Source: an uncultured Oscillospiraceae bacterium (lineage in GTDB: Bacteria > Bacillota > Clostridia > Oscillospirales > Oscillospiraceae). Taken from it: a DNA stretch of 64,000 nucleotides. The DNA is taken from positions 1 to 64,000 of the forward strand of contig CATZYY010000002.1 in NCBI GenBank assembly GCA_958426425.1, written 5' to 3'. Made by a program: the position numbers and the translations under genes. The notes under the pieces are model-generated. The model made no database searches. It was not told the DNA's origin and saw only the letters and a list, made by a program, of their open reading frames with translations. Below, piece by piece: positions 32,647-40,711 of this stretch (positions within the stretch are counted from its first letter, which is position 1; each line of letters opens with the position of its first letter).

Positions 32647-33705
32647 ATGAAAAAACTGTTTGCTCTGCTTTTGACCCTGGCCATGCTTCTGTCCCTGGCC
32701 GCCTGCGGCGGCGGTGGAGACACCGCCTCGGAGGACAGCACCACTCAAACCGAGGAATCCGGTGAGACCAGCGACGCCAAGGAGTACAAGGTGGCCATGA
32801 TCTGCGACTCCAGCATCTCCGACGGCGGGTGGGGCATGTCCTGCTACAACGCCATGGTGGACGCCGCCGCAGAACACGGCTGGGCCACGGAGGTCTCCGA
32901 CATGATCGCCCAGTCCGCATACTATGAGACCATCGTCACCTACTGCGACCTGGGCTACGATCTGATCTACGCCCCCGGCAACCAGTACACCGACGCCGTG
33001 CTCCAGGCCGCCGAGGAGTATCCGGAAGTGGCCTTTGCCCTGCTCAACGGCGGCACCGGCACCCCTGAACAGGCTGTCAACGGCAACGTCACCTCCCTGC
33101 TGCCCGACGCCCAGCAGGTGGGCTGGATCGCCGGCGCTCTGGCTGGCCTCATGACCGAGACCGGCACCATCGCCTTCATCGGCGGCATGGAGCTGGACAC
33201 CACCGTGGGCAAGTACAACGGCTATGCCGAGGCTGCCGCCTATGTGGGCGAGCAGGCCGGCAAGACCGTCAAGACCCTGGACATCGTCTACTCCGGCGAC
33301 TTCTCCGCCTCCGACAAGGGCATTGAGTTTGCCAAGGCCATGATCGACGAGGGTGCCGACGTGTTCTTCGGCGACGCCTCCGCCGTGGACTCCGGCGCCC
33401 GGCAGGCCATCGACGAGGCCAATGCCGCCAGCGGCTCCGTGAAGATCTACGACATTGCCCAGCCTTCCGACCTGCTGGGTCAGAACGAGTGCATCATCTG
33501 CAGCCAGGTGACCGACAACGCATCTCTGGTGGGCCTGTGCATGGAGGCCGTGGAGAGCGGCGCCTTCGGCGGCGAGGTAATCTACGGCACCATGCAGAAC
33601 GGCGTTCTGTCTGCCGGCGGCATCAGCGACCTGGTGCCGGCGGAGGTCCAGGATCAGTACTTGGCCTACATCGACCAGATGGTGGAAGGCACCTTCATGC
33701 AGTAA
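32647..33705 (+). CDS. BMP-family substrate-binding lipoprotein
   Basis: 352 residues with a lipoprotein signal (Cys20 in LAACGG), a Ser/Thr/Glu linker and a BMP/Med domain (VAMICDSSISDGGWGMS, then GYDLIYAPGNQYTDAVL). BMP proteins bind nucleosides or, in a few cases, other ligands. ATG 32647 follows TTGGAGGAAAG. Final gene of the importer operon, closed by two terminators. Confidence 0.9.
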   Translation: MKKLFALLLTLAMLLSLAACGGGGDTASEDSTTQTEESGETSDAKEYKVAMICDSSISDGGWGMSCYNAMVDAAAEHGWATEVSDMIAQSAYYETIVTYCDLGYDLIYAPGNQYTDAVLQAAEEYPEVAFALLNGGTGTPEQAVNGNVTSLLPDAQQVGWIAGALAGLMTETGTIAFIGGMELDTTVGKYNGYAEAAAYVGEQAGKTVKTLDIVYSGDFSASDKGIEFAKAMIDEGADVFFGDASAVDSGARQAIDEANAASGSVKIYDIAQPSDLLGQNECIICSQVTDNASLVGLCMEAVESGAFGGEVIYGTMQNGVLSAGGISDLVPAEVQDQYLAYIDQMVEGTFMQ

Positions 33706-33753
33706 TCGTCTCCCAAATTGCAAAACCGGTCAGGCGCCTGCCTGGGTTCGACA

Positions 33754-33831
33754 AGAGAGGACCGGCGAAAATCGCCGGTCCTCTCTTTGCAAAGAAAAAC
33801 CACCGGCAATGCCGGTGGTTTTTCTTTGCAA
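33754..33831 (+). terminator. Tandem terminators after the BMP transporter
   Basis: A 15-bp stem (AGAGAGGACCGGCGA / TCGCCGGTCCTCTCT, 33754-33786) is followed by a perfect 21-bp stem (33787-33831) with A/T ends, the latter able to act in both directions and so also ending the 910-residue protein gene. Confidence 0.92.
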
Positions 33832-33848
33832 TTTAATTAAATACAGTT

Positions 33849-36581
33849 TCAGGACGAGTGGCTCCTGCTGCGCTTGATCCGATCCTGTTCGGCAATAAAC
33901 GCCTGCTGGACCTCCGTGGCATTGACATCCCTGCCGCTGAGGACCCAACTGACATCCGGAGAGGAAAGTTCCTCAGGGGAACCGGTAAACTCACCGCCGT
34001 GGGCCGCGACATACTGAAGTGCTCCCACATCTTTTACTCCGTGGGCCTTCAAATACTCCACTTTGTCTTCTGCGCCCGCAATGCCGGCCCACAACTGTTC
34101 ACGCTTCTCCTGCCGCAGTTTGTCAAGCAGATCTTCCACAGCCGGATTGCCGAGGCCGGGCAGCATGGCACTGGAAATATGCTTGCCGGCAGCCAAAAGG
34201 TCCCCCACATAGGTAGTGGGAGCGCGCTCGTTGCCCCGCAAGTCCTCCATCACCTTGGCGTCCCACTGGCTTACGTCGTCCAGGTAGCGACCGCTGTCGG
34301 GGTTGTTGCGCTGGTCGTTCCGAATGGCCTCCTGCGCTTCCGAGATCCGCTTGCAGAGCGCGTCAATGGCCCAGTCTTCCAATACATCGGCCATCATCAG
34401 CCGCACATCATTTTCCCGCAGGGCCAGGATGCGGTCGGCCAGTTTCCGGTCCATATGGGGCAGTCGGAGTTTCCCCTGCTCATCCACCAGCTTGTGGCCG
34501 AAATTACCCAGGCGTCTTTCGTCCACCTGCCCCCGCAGGGAGTGAAAACCAAAAGCAAAGTCATTGTCGATGCCCTGCACCTTGCCCAGTTTCCCGTCGT
34601 CAGTGACGGAGGCGAAGTAGTTTTGATGGTGCCGGTCACATTGACCAATGATGCTGTCCAGAACCTGAAGAGAGGTGAGAGACTGCATAAATTCCGGCGT
34701 GATCGCCGACTCAATCAGCTCCTGCTGCGCCTGCGGGGAAATGGAAGTGTCCACATGGCTCAGATTGGAAGCGTCCGTATTGGCAATGGCCTCATCCCGC
34801 AGCCGCTCACCGAAAAAGGAGGCGACCTCCTTTCCGCGGGCCTTTTGCATCAGGTTGCCCTGCTGGACGCCCTTCCCCACGGCGTCATGGAGCTCCACTC
34901 GCTCCGACTGGGCCACCAGGTCGCCAATGCCAAGGAGATTTGCCATTCGGCTGGTGGCCACATTGCGGTCGGTAACCCGCACAGTTTGGTCGGTATCGGC
35001 ATATCGTTTCTTTTCAGAGGCGAGATCCGGCAGAATTCTCTCCACGGTATCGGCAGGAAAATTTTCCAGCAGATCGAGCAAGCTGCCGGATGAGAGAATC
35101 TCAGGCATGCTATCTGGAAGCTCCACCCGCATTTCTTCAGGGAGTTGCCCCATGAGCTGCCTTAGCCGGGCCGAGGGAAGACTTTCAGGCAAGTGGGCAG
35201 CGTAATGTGAATGAAGCACACTTTTGAAGTGATTTCCAACCTGCCGGTCTGTGTCGGAAAAGCCGGAGATATCCAGAAAAAAGTTCTGGGCCTGCCGTGT
35301 TCCTTTCACCGGGGAATGCTCATCTCGATACATATTGGGGATCTTGCCGGTTTCCCTGGCCAACGAGGCTGCCGCATCAGCAATCGCCTGATATTCCGGT
35401 TTCCGCTTTGCCAAGGTTTCCACGTTTTGTATGTATCGCTCCACATCGGATTGCTTGAGGTCAAAGGTCTCCCCTTTCTTAAAGAAGCCCGAGGCCTTTT
35501 CGTCGGTGAGGGAACCTGTTCCCAGCACCCCAATGTAGCTGACTGCGCCGCCCACATGCTTGAGATCGGACTCCTTGCCCTCCTTCAGGGTGAGGACACG
35601 GGTCCGGGCCATGCCCAGGGCCTCCACCATGGTCTTCGGGCGCTGCTCCGGGGGCAGGGAAGACATCCGGTCGGAAAAATCCCGCAGGTGGGAAAAGTCC
35701 TGTTCCGCCTGACTTTTGATTTGACGGACGATATCCTGCCGGGCCCTGCCGCTGGAGGTATGGGCGTTTCGACCGGTATAGACGTCGCAGGCTTCCAGGA
35801 GCCGGGCATAGGCCGAAACCAGGCCGTTGAATGCTTCCTGATCCTTTTGCGGCTCTCCCGACAGCGGTTGATTCATCAGATCCACCACCTGACCGATGCT
35901 GTGGTCAACCGCATTAAACCGGGAGGAATTCCCGCCAATGCCGCCTTTCTCCGATTGCAGAAGCTGCTCCCGCAGGGAGACAAATGTGCCGAATTTTTCC
36001 TTCCCTGATTCAGCGGGGGTTTTTGCAGCTCCCGCTGGGGACTGTTCCTGGGAAGCAGGCGCCACTGTGGGGTTTTGCACCGGCTCATCCAGATCTACAT
36101 TGAATCTGGACAGAGTGGGAGAAACAGAATGGGCAATGCCTTCCTCCTCCCTTCCCTGACCCGTGGGAACCGGACCCGCAGGCTGAACAACAGGCTGATC
36201 CAGGTCTAAACTGAATCTGGACAGGCCGGATGACGCTGAGCGGCCTCCTCCCGACGCCTGGGACGGCGCGGTAGGCCCGTCTAAATCCAGATTATATGGC
36301 ACCGGGGCTGCAGACGCTCGCTGGGATGTTCCTCGGTGGATTAATCTGTCGGCACGGCTTTTCATCACCTGGTCCAGTTCCTCACTTACAGCGCTGCCAA
36401 AGGGTTGGACCGCCGATTCTGGGCCGGAAGATGCACTTAAAATTTCAGCCATGCCACTGTTTCCCACCTGGGAGGCCATAGCCGTCATTTCGCCCGATTG
36501 GGACTGCTCTTTTTTTGCCTCAGCAGAATCCTTTTTGCGAGATGTAGAAGGGCGTTTGGTTTTATTCCAGCCAAACGGCAT
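33849..36581 (-). CDS. 910-residue protein with PI3/4-kinase-like catalytic core
   Basis: A large cytoplasmic-looking protein with no signal peptide or membrane span. The N-terminal ~230 residues are low complexity and carry three near-repeats: PYNLDLDGP (95-103), SRFSLDLDQP (121-130) and SRFNVDLDEP (158-167), plus a weaker SRFNAVD (220-226). A helical middle follows. Around residue 570 NVATSRMANLLGIGDLVAQS resembles the N-lobe of atypical kinases. The catalytic elements D649-R-H-H-Q-N654 and ID672-N-D674 (with FAFG) match the DRHxxN ... D pattern of PI3/4-kinase- or HipA-like enzymes. ATG 36581 follows GAAAGGAGG. It stands alone. Substrate unknown; effector, toxin or polymer kinase are all possible. 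Confidence 0.75.
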   Translation of the reverse strand: MPFGWNKTKRPSTSRKKDSAEAKKEQSQSGEMTAMASQVGNSGMAEILSASSGPESAVQPFGSAVSEELDQVMKSRADRLIHRGTSQRASAAPVPYNLDLDGPTAPSQASGGGRSASSGLSRFSLDLDQPVVQPAGPVPTGQGREEEGIAHSVSPTLSRFNVDLDEPVQNPTVAPASQEQSPAGAAKTPAESGKEKFGTFVSLREQLLQSEKGGIGGNSSRFNAVDHSIGQVVDLMNQPLSGEPQKDQEAFNGLVSAYARLLEACDVYTGRNAHTSSGRARQDIVRQIKSQAEQDFSHLRDFSDRMSSLPPEQRPKTMVEALGMARTRVLTLKEGKESDLKHVGGAVSYIGVLGTGSLTDEKASGFFKKGETFDLKQSDVERYIQNVETLAKRKPEYQAIADAAASLARETGKIPNMYRDEHSPVKGTRQAQNFFLDISGFSDTDRQVGNHFKSVLHSHYAAHLPESLPSARLRQLMGQLPEEMRVELPDSMPEILSSGSLLDLLENFPADTVERILPDLASEKKRYADTDQTVRVTDRNVATSRMANLLGIGDLVAQSERVELHDAVGKGVQQGNLMQKARGKEVASFFGERLRDEAIANTDASNLSHVDTSISPQAQQELIESAITPEFMQSLTSLQVLDSIIGQCDRHHQNYFASVTDDGKLGKVQGIDNDFAFGFHSLRGQVDERRLGNFGHKLVDEQGKLRLPHMDRKLADRILALRENDVRLMMADVLEDWAIDALCKRISEAQEAIRNDQRNNPDSGRYLDDVSQWDAKVMEDLRGNERAPTTYVGDLLAAGKHISSAMLPGLGNPAVEDLLDKLRQEKREQLWAGIAGAEDKVEYLKAHGVKDVGALQYVAAHGGEFTGSPEELSSPDVSWVLSGRDVNATEVQQAFIAEQDRIKRSRSHSS

Positions 36582-36626
36582 ATGCTATCCTCCTTTCATT
36601 TCGTCAAAACAGATTGTGTTACTTTC

Positions 36627-36654
36627 ATTATAATGAGAACAGCTGAAATAGCAA
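36627..36654 (-). promoter_or_regulatory. Promoter of the 910-residue protein gene
   Basis: On the minus strand TTGCTA and TATAAT are 16 nt apart, about 46 nt before the ATG. Confidence 0.65.
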
Positions 36655-36659
36655 GTTTT

Positions 36660-37034
36660 TTGTAAAGTGCGACAGGCGCGGCCACGGGAGCTGTCCAGTT
36701 CCCGGAGAAGTGCCCCCTCCGCCCAGAATTTCCCAAATATTCCCTGATTATTCTGTCCGTGAAAGGCGCCACTCTCCCCCGCCGGCGCTTACATGCGGAT
36801 GGATACTCTGTCTGCCTCCACGCTCTGTTCCCGCCGCAGGCAATCCGCTGCGCAGCAGTGCCCGCGAACCCGTAAGCGCATTTAGGGCGGAAACTTCATA
36901 ATTTTGGCCTGCCCAACTGCGCAAAATGCTCCCCTTACAGCCTTCAGCGCCTCATTGCGCCCAGGGCTGTAAGGGGAGCCTCTTTCCACCTGATTTGGAG
37001 CATTTACGGGCCGGACAAACCGGCCTGTGAAAAA
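36660..37034. other. Intergenic stretch with a terminator-like hairpin
   Basis: No convincing gene here. It contains a 15-bp inverted repeat, GCTCCCCTTACAGCC (36928-36942) / GGCTGTAAGGGGAGC (36965-36979), with an inner GCGC pairing in the loop. On the minus strand the repeat is followed by ATTTTGC, which makes it a plausible terminator for the purine island. Confidence 0.6.
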
Positions 37035-38804
37035 TCAGTCCTCCCGGCTTTCCAAGGGGATCAGCTTGTGGGCCAGGACATCGATAAGTCCCAGATCCGT
37101 CAGCCCCAGTTCCGGCACTGTGGGCAGAGAGATGAAGCTGAGGGTCATAAACGGCGCACTGCCCACGCAGCCCAGCTGCCGGGCCGCCTCGTTCATGGCG
37201 TCCTGCTCCTCCATGACTTCCCCCGCGGGCTTTGTGCTCATCAGCCCGCCCACCGGCAGGCTCATTTTTGCCAGCACCTCCCCGCCGCAGACCACGGACA
37301 GACCGCCCTGCATCTCCGCTATGGTGTTGACCGCCAGGGCCATATCGGCGTCATCCGCACCCACGGTGACAATGTTGTGATGGTCATGGGAGGTGGAATA
37401 GGCCAGAGCGCCCTTTGTCAGGCCGAAGCCCCGGACAAAGCCGATTCCCACGCCGCCTGTCTTCCCGTACCGCTCTACTACGGCCAGCTTGGCAATATCC
37501 CGGCCGATGTCCGGCAGGATCTCTCCTCCGGCACAGGGCAGCTCCGTCACCAAACGCCGGTTGATGATCTGCCGGTCAATCAGGTCGATCACATTCACAC
37601 GCACAGACCCGTCAGGAGCATTGGTCTCCTTGCGGAAGGACGCGGCGGTGATGGGCTTTTTCAGGCGGACGGTATTCAAGATCCACTCCGGATAATCCGC
37701 CGCCTGACACACCTCACAAAGCGCGCCGTCCTGCGCAACCAGGCGTCCGCCGAAATACACCCGGGACGGACGCATGGCCGTCAGATCCGGCACCAGCAGG
37801 ATATCCGCCATTCTGCCGGGGGCAATCGAGCCGATCTCGTCCTCCAGCCGGAAGTGGCGGGCGGCGTTGAGCGTGCCCATTTTCACGGCCTCCACCGGCG
37901 GAACCCCCAGGGCGATGGCCCGAGCCACATTGTAATTGATGTGGCCCTCAGTGCGAATTTCCGTGGCGTGCTTGTCGTCTGTGCAGAACATCAGGTTATC
38001 CAGGGGCAGGCCCTCCCGGACCGCACCGGAGATCAGAGCATCCACATTCCGCTCCGTGCTGCCCTCGCGTACAAGAACGCTCATACCCACCCGCAGCCGG
38101 GCCAGCATCTCCTCCGCCGTGACGCACTCATGGTCGTCAGAAATCCCGGCGGAGGCGTAAATATTCAGCTCCTGCCCCATACGGCCGATGGCGTGGCCGT
38201 TGACGATCTTTCGGCGGCCCAGGGTATCCGCCACCTTGTGGAGATATTCCTCCCCCACCAGCAGAATTTTGGAGGGGTCCAGCTCTCCCAGGCTCACAGA
38301 CTCCGGCCAGTCCATGATTTCCGCCACCTCTTCGGCTCCCATATAGGCGCCGGTGGTCTCCAGTCCCGGCGCGGTGGGCACGCGGGAGGAAACCTCGATC
38401 AGCATACGGTAGGGCAGCCGGTCCATGGAGGTCAGCATGGCCTTGAGGCCATCGGCCCCGGCCACGTTGGCAATCTCCATCAGGTCCGCGCAAAGGGTGG
38501 TAGAGCCCGCCGGCACCACCACGCTGGCCAGGGCCTCCGGGGAAAGCATGGTGGTCTCAAAATGCATATGGGTATCAATGAAGCCGGGGACGGCATACTG
38601 CCCGCCGCAGTCCACGGTCTCCAGCGCCTCCAGTCCGGCATTGGGGTCGATGGACACCACCCGGCCCCGGCGGATATAGATATCCGTGGGATAAATTTCC
38701 GAAGACCAAACATTTACCAGCTGTACATTGGCCAGCTTCAGGTCACAGGGACGGCGTCCCAAGCCGGTTTCCACCGTGTCCCTGATCTCGTCAAACGTCC
38801 GCAT
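37035..38804 (-). CDS. ade: Adenine deaminase
   Basis: 589 residues, the usual size for microbial adenine deaminase (adenine to hypoxanthine plus ammonia). The amidohydrolase metal motif THMHFET (His79, His81) is present, with later residues such as KIVNGHAIG, SDDHECV and the C-terminal SHDHHNIVTVGADDADM. It is the last gene of the purine island, 24 nt after the deaminase gene, and a terminator hairpin follows. It feeds hypoxanthine to the Mo hydroxylase encoded upstream. Confidence 0.95.
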   Translation of the reverse strand: MRTFDEIRDTVETGLGRRPCDLKLANVQLVNVWSSEIYPTDIYIRRGRVVSIDPNAGLEALETVDCGGQYAVPGFIDTHMHFETTMLSPEALASVVVPAGSTTLCADLMEIANVAGADGLKAMLTSMDRLPYRMLIEVSSRVPTAPGLETTGAYMGAEEVAEIMDWPESVSLGELDPSKILLVGEEYLHKVADTLGRRKIVNGHAIGRMGQELNIYASAGISDDHECVTAEEMLARLRVGMSVLVREGSTERNVDALISGAVREGLPLDNLMFCTDDKHATEIRTEGHINYNVARAIALGVPPVEAVKMGTLNAARHFRLEDEIGSIAPGRMADILLVPDLTAMRPSRVYFGGRLVAQDGALCEVCQAADYPEWILNTVRLKKPITAASFRKETNAPDGSVRVNVIDLIDRQIINRRLVTELPCAGGEILPDIGRDIAKLAVVERYGKTGGVGIGFVRGFGLTKGALAYSTSHDHHNIVTVGADDADMALAVNTIAEMQGGLSVVCGGEVLAKMSLPVGGLMSTKPAGEVMEEQDAMNEAARQLGCVGSAPFMTLSFISLPTVPELGLTDLGLIDVLAHKLIPLESRED

Positions 38805-38828
38805 ATATCCCAGTCTCCTCTCTCCGGA

Positions 38829-39317
38829 TCACTGATTCCAGAAGCCCTTGTGGACTTCCACGATCTCCTCCTCCATCTCCGGAATCGGCCCTTCCAAAGT
38901 GATTTCCTTCTGACCGGCGGCGATGACCTTGTCGGCGCCCATGGAAAACGTGGGGTTTTTCTCGTCGCTTCCCGTCAGCTCCAGCAGGCGGGCCTCGGTG
39001 ATTCCATAGACGATATGGCCGATCCCTGTCCAGTAGATGCCGCCTGTACACATGGGGCAGGGCTCGCAGGTGGTATACAGGGTGCAGTCCTTCAAATAGT
39101 CCTTGGAATAGGCCCGGCTGGCGCGGGAGGCCAATGTCATCTCGGCATGAGCCGTGGCGTCGCCCAGATCATGCTCGGCATTGCCCTGCTCCATCACCAC
39201 CTCGCCCTGTCCGTTCACCAGCACGGCGCCAAAGGGGGTATTGCCCGCGGCTCTTGCTTTTTTTGCCGCTTCATTGGCGCGGCGCAGGTACATGGTATGC
39301 TTTGTCACCTCATCCAT
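38829..39317 (-). CDS. Nucleoside deaminase (guanine deaminase-like)
   Basis: A 162-residue zinc deaminase of the CDA fold: HAEM (His57, catalytic Glu59) and PCPMC (Cys87, Cys90) are the metal ligands. Size and C-terminal features resemble bacterial guanine deaminase (GuaD) and tRNA/cytosine deaminase relatives. Placed between xdhC and ade, conversion of guanine to xanthine is the best guess. Confidence 0.82.
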   Translation of the reverse strand: MDEVTKHTMYLRRANEAAKKARAAGNTPFGAVLVNGQGEVVMEQGNAEHDLGDATAHAEMTLASRASRAYSKDYLKDCTLYTTCEPCPMCTGGIYWTGIGHIVYGITEARLLELTGSDEKNPTFSMGADKVIAAGQKEITLEGPIPEMEEEIVEVHKGFWNQ

Positions 39318-39326
39318 CTCCTCCTG

Positions 39327-39821
39327 TTATGTTCTGTCCTCTGTCTGCTCCGGCGCGGCGGAAATGCCCACGACTTTTTCCAGGGCGTTGAGAATATTTT
39401 CATAGCCCGTGCAGCGGCAGAGATGGCCGGAGATTCGCTCCCGAAGCTCCTCCCGGGTATACCTCCGCCCGGAATTCACCAGCTCCACGCCTGTGAGAAC
39501 CAGTCCCGGCGTGCAAAAGCCGCATTGAACGGCGGCCTCCTCCACAAAGGCCTTCTGGACCGGATGAAGTTCTCCGCAATCGGTCCGCAGGCCCTCCACT
39601 GTCAGGATTCGCTTGCCTTCCGCCCACACCGTAAGATAGATGCAGCTGTTGACGGCCTTGCCGTCAATGAGCACCGTGCAGGCGCCGCACTCGCCTGCCT
39701 CGCATCCCTTTTTCACACTGGTGAGGCCCAGCCGCTCCCGCAGGGTATCGGTAAGGCTCTCTCCCTCTTCCACGGCCACTTCTCGAGCCTGGCCGTTGAC
39801 TGTCATATGAACGATCTTCAT
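39327..39821 (-). CDS. xdhC: Xanthine-dehydrogenase-type 2Fe-2S subunit
   Basis: 164 residues with the two [2Fe-2S] motifs of Mo hydroxylases: Cys40, Cys45, Cys48, Cys60 (CEAGECGACTV ... NSC) and Cys100, Cys103, Cys135, Cys137 (CGFCTPG ... CRCTGY). It overlaps the FAD subunit by 4 nt. Confidence 0.93.
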   Translation of the reverse strand: MKIVHMTVNGQAREVAVEEGESLTDTLRERLGLTSVKKGCEAGECGACTVLIDGKAVNSCIYLTVWAEGKRILTVEGLRTDCGELHPVQKAFVEEAAVQCGFCTPGLVLTGVELVNSGRRYTREELRERISGHLCRCTGYENILNALEKVVGISAAPEQTEDRT

Positions 39822-40711
39822 CCCAACTCTCCTCCAGCGTTTTCAATGGCCCGGCGCAGCGCCCGGCTGCCCAGTTCCCGGATCAGCTGCTCCCGCAGCT
39901 CTTTGGATGCCCGCCAGCTGTCCCGGGGGGAGAGCTGACGCAGCACCGTGGAGCGGAGCAGGCGCAGCGCCTCCTCATCCGTCTTCATTCCGGCCAGCCG
40001 GGACTCTGTCTCATAGCAGCGCTTGGGAACCGGGGCCGCCACGCCGTACGCAATGGCCGCCCGTTTGATGCGCGTCCGGTCCTCTGTCAGCTCCACGTTG
40101 ACCGCACAGCCAAGGGTGGAGATCTCCATGGCGTTGCGCTGGCCGAATTTCAGATAGCACCCGCCGCAGTTCTGATAGGAATCGGGGGAAATGCGGATGC
40201 GCAGCAGCAGCTCGTCCTCCCCCAGTACCGTCCGGCCGGGGCCGGTATGGAATTGGCACACCGGGATGCGGCGAATACCCGCCGCGCCCATCACTTCCAA
40301 TTCCGCGTCCAGCGCGTAGAGGGCGGGGGCAGAATCCGCGCTGACGGCGCCATTGCAGAGATTGCCGCCGATGGTGGCCATCACCCGGATCTGGGGGCTT
40401 CCCACCTGGTGGCAGGCCTCCGCCAGCATGGGCACCCGCTCCAGCAAAAGGGGATGGCGCTCCAGCGTATCAAAGGTGCAGCCCGCGCCGATGGACAAAG
40501 TCCCATCCGTCTCCAGGTCCACACCCTGAAGCTCCGGCACCTGCTGGAGGCCGATGAGAACCGCGTCCTGCAGTTTGCGCTTCTTCAGCCGAATCATCAC
40601 ATCCGTTCCGCCTGCCACCAGCACGGCGCCGGGATGAGCGGCCAGCAGTGCCAGGACCTCCTGCGCTGATCGGGCCTGGAACGTCTCTTTCACATCATAC
40701 ACAGTCCTCAT
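39818..40711 (-). CDS. xdhB: Xanthine-dehydrogenase-type FAD subunit
   Basis: 297 residues of the FAD-binding molybdopterin dehydrogenase family (VLVAGGTDVMIRLKK, then TIGGNLCNGAVSAD for the flavin-binding loop). Transfers electrons from Fe-S to NAD or another acceptor. Overlaps xdhA by 17 nt and xdhC by 4 nt. A GTG at 40702 is an alternative start. Confidence 0.93.
   Translation of the reverse strand: MRTVYDVKETFQARSAQEVLALLAAHPGAVLVAGGTDVMIRLKKRKLQDAVLIGLQQVPELQGVDLETDGTLSIGAGCTFDTLERHPLLLERVPMLAEACHQVGSPQIRVMATIGGNLCNGAVSADSAPALYALDAELEVMGAAGIRRIPVCQFHTGPGRTVLGEDELLLRIRISPDSYQNCGGCYLKFGQRNAMEISTLGCAVNVELTEDRTRIKRAAIAYGVAAPVPKRCYETESRLAGMKTDEEALRLLRSTVLRQLSPRDSWRASKELREQLIRELGSRALRRAIENAGGELG

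Noticed and set aside
37068..39938. 956-codon plus-strand open frame opposite ade and deaminase genes
   Set aside because: Antisense to four recognised enzymes; no ribosome site and implausible composition.
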